Source: Enteractinococcus coprophilus (GTDB taxonomy: Bacteria > Actinomycetota > Actinomycetes > Actinomycetales > Micrococcaceae). Taken from it: a stretch of 64,000 bases of DNA. The notes beneath the pieces were generated by a model. That model ran no database searches, was not told the DNA's origin, and saw nothing but the letters and a program-made list of their open reading frames with translations. The first letter of the stretch is position 1. Each line of letters opens with the position of its first letter. This document shows, one piece after another, positions 41,917 through 49,189 of the stretch. The stretch is taken from positions 186,001-250,000 of the forward strand of contig NZ_VFOU01000004.1 in the NCBI RefSeq assembly GCF_006716305.1, given 5' to 3'. Both the position numbers and the translations under genes were made by a program.

Positions 41917-42771
41917 TCATGACCCCTGATTCTGCAAGCGCTGGGGCCAAATTCCCCTCGCGCCAAACACTTGAGCAACCGCCGGCCCGTTGTCTGTCAC
42001 AATCCCGTCAACGCCCATTGCCAGGAGGTTTTTCATCTGTTGCGGGTCATTGATGACCCACACGTGCACAGCAATCCCTGCTGCGTGGCAGGCATCAACA
42101 AACCGCTGTGTCACCACCCGGATTGGCCCTTGGCGCATCGGGATCTGGACCGCATCGAGCGGCAGTCTCCGGCGCAGGCCACGAACCATAGCCTTGAAAG
42201 CACCTATGCGGCGAGTTGACCGCAAGAGGACGACTGTCTCTATGCCGCCAGACGACGCCACGGACGGGTCTGTCGAACGCAGGTTGTCGAAGAACAGCCG
42301 CCGATGGGCGTCTCTGAATGAGGTGATAAGCACTCTGCACCAGGCGTTCTGGCGTCGCAGAATCTCAACCATCAGGGCAGCTGACGCACGGTCTTTCAGA
42401 TCAACGTTAAATCGCGTCGTCGGGAACGTCTCAAGTAGCTCTTCGAAGAGCACCAGCGGCTCAGAAATGATCTCGTTGCGGGGTGCTGCGCCGATGATCT
42501 GCACGGATGCTAACTCATCCCACGTGGTGCTGGAGAGGGGTCCGGTCCCCGTGGTGATGCGGTCGAGGGTTTCATCGTGGAACACCACGACCTTGTTGTC
42601 TGCGGTGGTGCGCACATCGAGTTCCACATATCCAAAGCCGGCGTTAACTGCGTTACGCACCGCAGTTAGAGTGTTCTCGCGTTGTATGTCGGCACCACGA
42701 TGGGCCAGTGCAACCGGCCAGCCAGACTGCCCTGGCAGCGAGTCAGCAAAATAGGAATGAGTTGACGGCAT
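41917..42771 (-). CDS. Glycerophosphodiester phosphodiesterase
   Basis: A 284-residue TIM-barrel phosphodiesterase. The hallmark ALAHRGADIQRENTLTAV holds the His-Arg-Gly of the active site, GYVELDVRTTADNKVVVFHDETLDRITTG holds the Glu, Asp and second His, and NVDLKDRAS follows, with MGVDGIVTDNG near the C-terminus. It has no signal peptide, so it is probably intracellular. It hydrolyses glycerophosphodiesters to sn-glycerol-3-phosphate and an alcohol. Confidence 0.9.
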   Translation of the reverse strand: MPSTHSYFADSLPGQSGWPVALAHRGADIQRENTLTAVRNAVNAGFGYVELDVRTTADNKVVVFHDETLDRITTGTGPLSSTTWDELASVQIIGAAPRNEIISEPLVLFEELLETFPTTRFNVDLKDRASAALMVEILRRQNAWCRVLITSFRDAHRRLFFDNLRSTDPSVASSGGIETVVLLRSTRRIGAFKAMVRGLRRRLPLDAVQIPMRQGPIRVVTQRFVDACHAAGIAVHVWVINDPQQMKNLLAMGVDGIVTDNGPAVAQVFGARGIWPQRLQNQGS

Positions 42772-42828
42772 GTGTTCGCGGCAGCCTTACGCACCCATCA
42801 AGAGCAGTGCGTGATCAAGGTATTAATC

Positions 42829-43269
42829 TCAAGCTTTGAGTACATACCGCAGGATCTCAACGACCTGGTCGGTTGTCGTACACCAGGCCTGAGCCTCGGC
42901 ATCGACTTCTTTGAGCGGATGGACGATATCTGCCTCGTGCAGGGTCACGTAGGGTTTCCCCAGCGCAGCGCAGTAACCCGCATCGAAGGCAGCATTCCAC
43001 TGCTTGTACTGGTCTCCGAAGCGCACCACCACTAGGTCTGCCTTTTCGATCAGCGTGCGCGTGCGAATTGCATTGACTTTGGCAGATTGGTGATCACGCC
43101 AGAACTGGCTTTCGGTTCCGCCTAGATGGTCGCCGGCCGCATCACTTGCGGGGTGGTCGGTCACCGGTGCGGTGAAGACGATGTCCAGTCCGGCCGCCTT
43201 CGCGCCGCGCTGGATTTCTTCACGCCAGTCGGTGTGAATTTCGCCGGAAAGATAGACGGTGAAGCTCAT
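42829..43269 (-). CDS. YtoQ family protein
   Basis: A 146-residue protein of the YtoQ family. It has a nucleoside 2-deoxyribosyltransferase-like fold pattern: FTVYLSGEIHTDWREEIQ at the start, APVTDHPASDAAGDHLGG, the conserved KVNAIRTRTLIEKADLVVVRFGDQYKQWNAAFDAGYCAALGKP and a closing helix. The role is unknown. AAAGGAG sits at ideal spacing before the ATG. Confidence 0.85.
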   Translation of the reverse strand: MSFTVYLSGEIHTDWREEIQRGAKAAGLDIVFTAPVTDHPASDAAGDHLGGTESQFWRDHQSAKVNAIRTRTLIEKADLVVVRFGDQYKQWNAAFDAGYCAALGKPYVTLHEADIVHPLKEVDAEAQAWCTTTDQVVEILRYVLKA

Positions 43270-43356
43270 CGGTCAGGGCTCCTTTATCGAGTGGGGAGGA
43301 GTTTGCTAAGGCTCATTCATCATGACAGTGCTTTCGTTCTCACCATAACGCACATG

Positions 43357-43387
43357 AAAAACCCGCCACCGATCGCTCGGTGACGGG
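43357..43387 (-). terminator. Intrinsic terminator of the DJ-1/PfpI gene
   Basis: On the minus strand the arms pair over 11 bp with one mismatch (43377-43387 and 43362-43372, loop 43373-43376) and are followed by TTTTT (43361-43357). It lies about 30 bp beyond the stop of the DJ-1-like gene. Confidence 0.8.
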
Positions 43388-43419
43388 CCTTTCACTTAGA
43401 CATACTGGCAAGAGCAGTG

Positions 43420-43986
43420 TCAGACGGTTTGTTGGCGGTGTTTCCCTTCAGCTGCTTCTTCAAGCAGCTTGGCGTTGAACGCCTCGAGATCGCCTGGATG
43501 TCGAGAGGTGGTCAGGCCGTTATCGACGACAACTTCCTGGTCGACCCAATTCGCGCCGGCATTTTTCAAATCGATGGAGATCTTATCGACACTCGTCACG
43601 GTGCGTCCTTCTACAACACCAGCGTTAATGAGTATCCACGGGCCGTGGCAGATTGACGCAACCGGTTTCTTTGCTGAAAAGAACCCGCGCACGAAGTTCA
43701 AAACGTCGTCGTTAGTCCTGAGTGCATCGGCGTTCAAAGTGCCACCGGGCAAGACCAAAGAGTCGAAATCTTCGACCTTCGCTTCACTGATGTGGCGATC
43801 AACGCTAAAGGAATCTCCGTGTTCCCAGTCGCCCTGCATCGCGGTGATGCTGTCTTTCTTATCGGACACCAACACAGGGGTGGCTCCCGCTTTCTTGACG
43901 GCTTCCCAGGGCGAGGTCAGCTCATCCTGTTCAACGCCGTTGGTAGCGACGAACGCAATTGTCTGTCCGGTCAAATTCTCAGTCAT
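43420..43986 (-). CDS. DJ-1/PfpI family (type 1 glutamine amidotransferase-like) protein
   Basis: A 188-residue PfpI-like protein. The nucleophile elbow is PVASICHGPWILINAGVVEGRTVTS, with the Cys followed by His. The Glu for the triad lies in ATNGVEQDELTSPWE, and ALRTNDDVLNFVRGF is also typical. Family members are proteases, chaperones or deglycases for methylglyoxal-type damage. AGGAGG lies 5 nt before ATG 43986; a longer frame to 44031 lacks support. Confidence 0.88.
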   Translation of the reverse strand: MTENLTGQTIAFVATNGVEQDELTSPWEAVKKAGATPVLVSDKKDSITAMQGDWEHGDSFSVDRHISEAKVEDFDSLVLPGGTLNADALRTNDDVLNFVRGFFSAKKPVASICHGPWILINAGVVEGRTVTSVDKISIDLKNAGANWVDQEVVVDNGLTTSRHPGDLEAFNAKLLEEAAEGKHRQQTV

Positions 43987-44088
43987 ACATCCTCCTGGAA
44001 TCATCGAAGATATCTTCCACCATCCAGACAAACACCCTGCAATCCATCCCGCAAGGGTTGTTCAACGACGTGCAGTTCTCGTCTCGGA

Positions 44089-44526
44089 TCAGGCGAGGGT
44101 GGCGTTCAGCGTGATTTCCACGCCCTGCAGTGCTTTCGAAACGGGGCAAGTGTCCTTGGCTTCAGCTGCAAGACGCTGAAAGTCAGCGTCTTCGATACCC
44201 TCGATCGTCGAGTTGTTGACAAGTTCGATACCGGTAATGCCGCCTTCAGCGATGTTGAATGTGACATTTGCGGTGCTCTCAATGGTGGTCGGCGGAGTGC
44301 CGTTCTCGGAGAGCATGTTCGAAAATTGCATTGAGAAACACGTCGCTAAAGCAGCACCGATGAGCTCCTCGGGGGAAGTGGTACCGCGCTCGGACTCCTC
44401 AGAGCGAGCTTTCCAGTGCGTTGGAAGAGTCCCAAGCTGGGATGTCTCCAGGCTGACGGTACCGCTACCGGATTTGAGATCGCCGTTCCAGACGGTCTTG
44501 GCGGAGTTAGTAACAGGACGAGGCAT
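44089..44526 (-). CDS. OsmC family peroxiredoxin-like protein
   Basis: A 145-residue OsmC protein. The two redox cysteines are in ALATCFSMQFSNML and AKDTCPVSKAL, and SPEELIGAA precedes the first one as usual. The family reduces organic hydroperoxides using thiols. AAGGAG lies 5 nt before the ATG. It is located next to the DJ-1-like gene on the same strand, which would fit a small stress-defence pair, though a 100-bp gap separates them. Confidence 0.9.
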   Translation of the reverse strand: MPRPVTNSAKTVWNGDLKSGSGTVSLETSQLGTLPTHWKARSEESERGTTSPEELIGAALATCFSMQFSNMLSENGTPPTTIESTANVTFNIAEGGITGIELVNNSTIEGIEDADFQRLAAEAKDTCPVSKALQGVEITLNATLA

Positions 44527-44693
44527 GAATTCTCCTTAGATCAAATATCTCAGTTACACGGTGAGACCGTGCTTGTTGCTCACTGTAACACCGACCCAGG
44601 ACGGATCAACAGGTAGCGTTCGGTGCGATCCACAACGCCGCTTGGTTGACTACCGCTCAAGTATGTCAATACGAATTTCTCTGGGAAGACGGC

Positions 44694-45014
44694 TCACGCG
44701 ACCTTCAAAGGCGTAATCTCAGCGATCTTATCCCGCAGTATCCTACGCTTAAGTCGCAGCTCGTAATGAGATTGCAAGTTCATCCAAAACTCTTCAGACG
44801 TGCCGAAGTACCGCGCCAGACGGATAGCGGTCTCAGCGGTAATGCCCCGCTTACCATGCACGATCTCATTAATTCGGCGCGGCGGCACCCCTATCGAAAC
44901 AGCCAGTTTGTTCTGCGTGCTGCCAAAGCCCTCGATGAAGTCCTCCATCAGGACCTCTCCCGGGTGAATGGGATCAATCAGGTTTTCTTCAGTGATAGTC
45001 GACGAGTTCGACAT
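44694..45014 (-). CDS. higA: HigA-type antitoxin (XRE family)
   Basis: A 106-residue antitoxin of the HigA/VapA family: IHPGEVLMEDFIEGFGSTQNKLAVSIGVPPRRINEIVHGKRGITAETAIRLARYFGTSEEFWMNLQSHYEL covers the helix-turn-helix core. GGAGG lies 8 nt before ATG 45014. The remnant of the toxin gene (44989-45162) overlaps this start by 26 nt, as in an intact operon. The antitoxin would bind DNA and HigB. Confidence 0.88.
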   Translation of the reverse strand: MSNSSTITEENLIDPIHPGEVLMEDFIEGFGSTQNKLAVSIGVPPRRINEIVHGKRGITAETAIRLARYFGTSEEFWMNLQSHYELRLKRRILRDKIAEITPLKVA

Positions 45015-45162
45015 TGTCTGCACCTCCATCTCTCCAGACGAAGCGGATACGCCATTGCGCGTTCCCACGAATACTGTGCTGCCCACGACGGTCGCCAGAT
45101 AGTTGCTCTAACCGGTTTCCAGGTGGGATTCGGAGATCTGCGATATCCTTCGCAGCGTGGCA
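44989..45162 (-). pseudogene. higB: HigB toxin remnant (N-terminal half missing)
   Basis: On the minus strand the frame reads AAKDIADLRIPPGNRLEQLSGD, RRGQHSIRGNAQWRIRF and VWRDGGADNVELVDYH with a stop at 44989-44991. This matches the C-terminal half of a RelE/HigB-type RNA-cleaving toxin, from the LRIPPGNRLE strand through the QWRI strand. Upstream the frame closes at 45163-45165, and no N-terminal half is found before the ychF end at 45192. The toxin is therefore truncated. Confidence 0.75.
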
Positions 45163-45191
45163 TCAGCCTATAACGGGACACGTCAATAACG

Positions 45192-46277
45192 CTAGACGTT
45201 AAAGCGGAATTCGACGACGTCGCCGTCTTGCATCAGGTAGTCTTTGCCTTCAAGGCGGACTTTACCTTGCGCTTTGGCTTCAGCCATAGAACCGGCTGCG
45301 ACGAGATCCTCGAACGACACCACTTCGGCACGAATGAAACCACGCTGGAAGTCGGTGTGAATGACGCCGGCAGCTTCAGGTGCGGTATCACCCTTGTGAA
45401 TAGTCCAGGCCCGTGCTTCTTTTGGCCCGGCTGTTAGGTAGGTCTGTAGGCCTAGGGTTTCAAAACCGACACGCGCTAGCTGGTCCATTCCGGATTCTTC
45501 GCGACCGGCCATCTCCAACATCTCGCGGGCTTCGTCTTCGGACATATCAACAAGCTCCGACTCGAACTGCGCATCGAGGAATACCGCCTGAGCCGGCGCG
45601 ACCATGTCAGCCAGTTCTTTTTGACGTTCCTCATCAGCCAATACGCCGTCGTCTGAGTTGAAGACGTAAATAAATGGCTTGGCGGTTAGTAGGTTTAACT
45701 CCCGCAGCAAGTCCATTTCGAGCTTGTCGGAGTCAATCGACGAGAAGATGGTATCGCCGCGTTCCAGGACTGCTTGGGCAGCAAGCATTGCGTCAAGAAC
45801 TTCTTTATCAGTCTTTTTGCCTTTGACCTCTTTTTCGACGCGCGGAATGGCGCGTTCAAGGGTCTGCATGTCGGCAAGAATTAATTCGGTGTTGATCGTC
45901 TCGATGTCTGAGGACGGATCGATCTCACCATCAACGTGGATAACGTCGGTGTCTTCGAAGACACGAACGACCTGGGCGATGGCCGAGGATTCACGAATGT
46001 TGGCCAGGAACTGGTTACCTAGACCTTCGCCTTCGGAAGCCCCCTTAACAATGCCAGCGATATCGACGAATGAGACAGTTGCCGGCAGTAACTTTTGTGA
46101 ACCAAAGATTTCCGCGAGCTTGTCCAATCTCTCATCGGCGAGGTTCACGATCCCGACGTTTGGCTCAATCGTCGCGAACGGGTAGTTCGCGGCAAGAACC
46201 GTCTGGCGAGTGATGGCATTAAATAACGTTGACTTACCGACGTTGGGCAGTCCGACAAAACCTATTGATAAAGACAC
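45192..46277 (-). CDS. ychF: Redox-regulated ATPase YchF
   Basis: A 361-residue Obg-related ATPase. G1 is GLPNVGKSTLF, G2/G3 include DIAGIVKGASEGEGLGNQFLANIRE and the NxxE motif for ATP over GTP is represented by YVFNSDDGV. The C-terminal TGS-like end is GDTAPEAAGVIHTDFQRGFIRAEVVSFEDLVAAGS with KGKDYLMQDGDVVEFRFNV. YchF is a ribosome-associated ATPase conserved in bacteria. It starts at GTG 46277. It is the first clearly core gene after the decayed region. Confidence 0.93.
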   Translation of the reverse strand: MSLSIGFVGLPNVGKSTLFNAITRQTVLAANYPFATIEPNVGIVNLADERLDKLAEIFGSQKLLPATVSFVDIAGIVKGASEGEGLGNQFLANIRESSAIAQVVRVFEDTDVIHVDGEIDPSSDIETINTELILADMQTLERAIPRVEKEVKGKKTDKEVLDAMLAAQAVLERGDTIFSSIDSDKLEMDLLRELNLLTAKPFIYVFNSDDGVLADEERQKELADMVAPAQAVFLDAQFESELVDMSEDEAREMLEMAGREESGMDQLARVGFETLGLQTYLTAGPKEARAWTIHKGDTAPEAAGVIHTDFQRGFIRAEVVSFEDLVAAGSMAEAKAQGKVRLEGKDYLMQDGDVVEFRFNV

Positions 46278-46396
46278 GGCCCCTACTCTACCTGGTGGAA
46301 TTGGTCCAGAGATGGCTGTGGGAGTTTTTGAACTTTCGGCGGAATAATCGGTGCCTCTGCCCCGCCGACGATCATCTTGTGGCCGCGCCGCGCAAA

Positions 46397-46431
46397 GGTG
46401 GTCTCACCACTACTTGGGAAGTGAGACCACC
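46397..46431 (-). terminator. Hairpin terminator downstream of the flavoprotein gene
   Basis: Arms GGTGGTCTCAC (46397-46407) and GTGAGACCACC (46421-46431) form a perfect 11-bp stem, 10 bp past the flavoprotein stop, followed by TTTG on the minus strand. Confidence 0.7.
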
Positions 46432-46440
46432 AGGCGAACC

Positions 46441-48180
46441 CTACTCGACCAGTTTGCCTTCCTGACTTACTTCGCGGATCAGTTCGCTGATCTCTTCCGG
46501 AATTGGTCCGATTTCTTCTCGCGTGACTCCGGTTTCCGGTGACCAGACGAGGTTGACCTGCATGGCCGGGTCCATATCTGGATAGTCACTGCGATTGTGA
46601 CACCCACGAGTTTCACGGCGCTCCAGCGCTGCCTCAAGGGTGGCACGAGCTGCGAGCGCAGATGACTTGAGATCGTAGGCATGTGCGAGATCCTGGAACC
46701 CGGCAATATCGGGATGGATACCCACGTTTTCCATGCGCGCTTCGATCTCGTCGAGGCGCGCGAGACCTTGTTGCAGGCCTTCTTCGGACCGGACGACGCC
46801 AGCGCAGTCGGTCATCATATCTCGGATGGCACGCTGCAGGGCACGTACGTTTTCAGGTCCATCTGCAGAAAGTAGCCTGTCGACTTCGCCACGTGCGTTC
46901 GCGATGGCATCTGCAGAACGGGTTTGTGCCGGCAGGGTCGCGGAGTATTTAGCTGCGGCTTGTCCGACGATGCGCCCGAAAACGAGTAACTCGATGAGCG
47001 AGTTCCCTCCGAGCCGGTTTGCGCCGTGCAGCCCACTGGATGCTTCACCGATCGCGTAGAGCCCGTCGACCTCAGTGGAGTGATCTTCCGATCGCACCCA
47101 TACGCCACCCATAGAGTAGTGCGCTGTTGGGGCGACCTCGATTGGCTCACGGGTAATGTCGAGCATTTGGGTTTCCATCAGGGTCTGATAAACCCGTGGA
47201 AGTCGCTTCAGGATAATTTCACGCGGTAAGTGGGAAACATCTAGCCAGACTCCCCCGTTTTCAGTTCCGCGACCGTCCTGAATCTCGGTATATGCAGCAA
47301 GTGCCACGCGGTCCCGAGTGGACAGTTCCATGCGTTCAGGATCATAGCGTTCCATGAAGCGCTCGCCCAGTGCGTTTCGAAGAATACCGCCCTCACCACG
47401 TGCCGCTTCAGACACGAGTGTTCCAGCAGCGTTTTCAGGCTCCAAGATGCCTGAGGGGTGAAATTGCACTAGCTCTGGATCCCGTAGGCGCGCTCCTGCT
47501 TCGACTGCCAGGCGGAAAGAGTCGCCCGTGTTCTCATCACGGCGTGACGAAGTCCGCCGCCAAATCCGGTTGTGCCCACCAGCGGCCAGGATGACGGCGT
47601 CGGCGTGGATAAGGTAGCGAGTACCATCGCTGATATCGAAACCATAGGCACCAAAGACTCGGTTGTCGTCGGTCAGAATATCGGTGATGTAGACGGTGTC
47701 CAGAATGGGGATCTCGAGTTGTTCACTGCGTCTAACCAGGCTGCGTTGGATTTCTAATCCCGTGTAGTCCCCGGCGAAGGCAGTCCGGCGGAAAGTGTGG
47801 GCCCCGAAGAACCGTTGTGAGATGCGGCCATCTGCTTCACGGGCAAAGCCCATACCGTAGCGTTCCAGGTCGCTGATGCCTTCGGCAGCACCTTTCGCTA
47901 CAATCTCCACGGTTCGAGGGTCGGCCAGGTTGTAGCTTTCTTTGATAGTGTCTGCCGCGTGTTGTTGCCAACTATCTTCGACATCCATCGTGCCCAGGGC
48001 GGCGTTAATCCCGCCGGCCGCGAGCGCAGTGTGCGCATCGTGCCGTGGTCGTTTACCTACTGCGGTCACCTCGACCCCGTGCTCGGCTAATTCAATGGCA
48101 GCCCGCAAGCCTGAGCCACCGGTGCCGATCACTAAGACGCTGGTAGAAATTTGTTGTTCATGGGTTCTGAATCTTGTCAT
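46441..48180 (-). CDS. SdhA/FrdA-like FAD flavoprotein (succinate dehydrogenase/aspartate oxidase family)
   Basis: A 579-residue flavoprotein. The N-terminal FAD motif is VLVIGTGGSGLRAAIELAEHG, followed by AHTALAAGGINAALG, where the His is at the position of the covalent FAD link in succinate dehydrogenase. Further motifs are RGEGGILRNALGERFMERY, the substrate-binding HYSMGGV and GANRLGGNSLIELLVFGRI. The C-terminal helical domain is present. No iron-sulfur (sdhB) or membrane subunit is adjacent, so it is not in a standard sdh operon. A LysR regulator is divergent. ATG 48180 is chosen; TTG 48204 is possible. Confidence 0.8.
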   Translation of the reverse strand: MTRFRTHEQQISTSVLVIGTGGSGLRAAIELAEHGVEVTAVGKRPRHDAHTALAAGGINAALGTMDVEDSWQQHAADTIKESYNLADPRTVEIVAKGAAEGISDLERYGMGFAREADGRISQRFFGAHTFRRTAFAGDYTGLEIQRSLVRRSEQLEIPILDTVYITDILTDDNRVFGAYGFDISDGTRYLIHADAVILAAGGHNRIWRRTSSRRDENTGDSFRLAVEAGARLRDPELVQFHPSGILEPENAAGTLVSEAARGEGGILRNALGERFMERYDPERMELSTRDRVALAAYTEIQDGRGTENGGVWLDVSHLPREIILKRLPRVYQTLMETQMLDITREPIEVAPTAHYSMGGVWVRSEDHSTEVDGLYAIGEASSGLHGANRLGGNSLIELLVFGRIVGQAAAKYSATLPAQTRSADAIANARGEVDRLLSADGPENVRALQRAIRDMMTDCAGVVRSEEGLQQGLARLDEIEARMENVGIHPDIAGFQDLAHAYDLKSSALAARATLEAALERRETRGCHNRSDYPDMDPAMQVNLVWSPETGVTREEIGPIPEEISELIREVSQEGKLVE

Positions 48181-48212
48181 GGCTCCACGGTAAAAAGCCG
48201 TCAATGATTAGT

Positions 48213-48228
48213 CCAATGAATTATTTGG
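48213..48228. promoter_or_regulatory. Candidate LysR operator (CCAA-N8-TTGG)
   Basis: CCAATGAATTATTTGG is a partial palindrome in the 76-bp gap between the divergent flavoprotein and lysR genes, 29 bp before the lysR ATG. LysR proteins often bind such dyads between divergent genes. Binding here is inferred. Confidence 0.4.
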
Positions 48229-48256
48229 TTCGAATCGATGCGTATATGCTATCGAC

Positions 48257-49189
48257 ATGAACCTAGAGCAGCTCGAAAGTTTTCTCACCGTCGCTGAGAC
48301 GGGGCATTTCACCAAGGCAGCGGCGCAATTACATATCGCGCAGCCGACCTTGAGCCGCCAGATTTCAACGTTAGAAGCCGAGCTCGGCTCGGAGCTTTTT
48401 CACCGAGCTAGGGGCAACATCACACTGACCGCAGCCGGAGAAACACTCCGCCCCGTAGCTGTTCGAATGTTGGCCGATGCAGAACAGATTCGCTTCCAAA
48501 TGCAGGAACTAGCAGGTCTGCGACGCGGTCGAGTCCGTCTCGGTGCACCGCCGAGTATGTGTGTTTCTGTCGTCGCGGAGGTGGTGGGCCCTTACCATCA
48601 GGATTATCCCGGGGTGGATCTGCATTTACGTGAATCTGGGTCACATAACCTCTTGAACGAATTGATTAGCGGCAGTCTTGATATGGCCATCGTTGTTGCT
48701 TCTGAGCACGATCCGTCCGCAATGGAAAGCTTGGACCATATTCCGCTATTTGAAGAAGAACTCGTGGTGATTGCCTCCAGTCAAAAGCATCCTGGTCAGC
48801 ATACACAGCAGCTAACTCTTCAACAGTTAGCAGAGTTACCTCAAATTGTTTTTTCGCAAAGCTATGACCTTCGTGCCGCAACGATGGACGCTTATCAGCA
48901 AATGGATTTAGATCCAAACGTGGTTTTAGAGGGCGCGGAGATGGATGCTGTCCTGCGTTTCGTGGAACGGGGTCTGGGAGTAGCAGTCGTTCCAGCCACG
49001 GTCCTCCTGGACCGCCCTCATCTTTCGTCATCCAGGTTGATCGAGCCCTCACTCATGCGAACTATCTCACTGGCCCACCGTCGAGATGTCACCTTGAGCA
49101 AGGCTGCGGCCGCGATGCAAAACCTCATCCTTGCCACAGTCTCAGAAGTTGCCGACCAAAGTCCTGCTATCCGTTCACTGATTGACTGA
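48257..49189 (+). CDS. LysR family transcriptional regulator
   Basis: A 310-residue LysR regulator. The N-terminal helix-turn-helix is NLEQLESFLTVAETGHFTKAAAQLHIAQPTLSRQISTLEAELGSELFHRA, followed by the dimer helix and a periplasmic-binding-like effector domain (ARRG-like LRRGRVRLGAPPSMCVSVVAEVVGPY). It is of the CynR/GltC-type and is divergent from the flavoprotein gene, so it probably controls that gene. It ends convergently with the copper ATPase, overlapping by 15 nt. Confidence 0.92.
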   Translation: MNLEQLESFLTVAETGHFTKAAAQLHIAQPTLSRQISTLEAELGSELFHRARGNITLTAAGETLRPVAVRMLADAEQIRFQMQELAGLRRGRVRLGAPPSMCVSVVAEVVGPYHQDYPGVDLHLRESGSHNLLNELISGSLDMAIVVASEHDPSAMESLDHIPLFEEELVVIASSQKHPGQHTQQLTLQQLAELPQIVFSQSYDLRAATMDAYQQMDLDPNVVLEGAEMDAVLRFVERGLGVAVVPATVLLDRPHLSSSRLIEPSLMRTISLAHRRDVTLSKAAAAMQNLILATVSEVADQSPAIRSLID

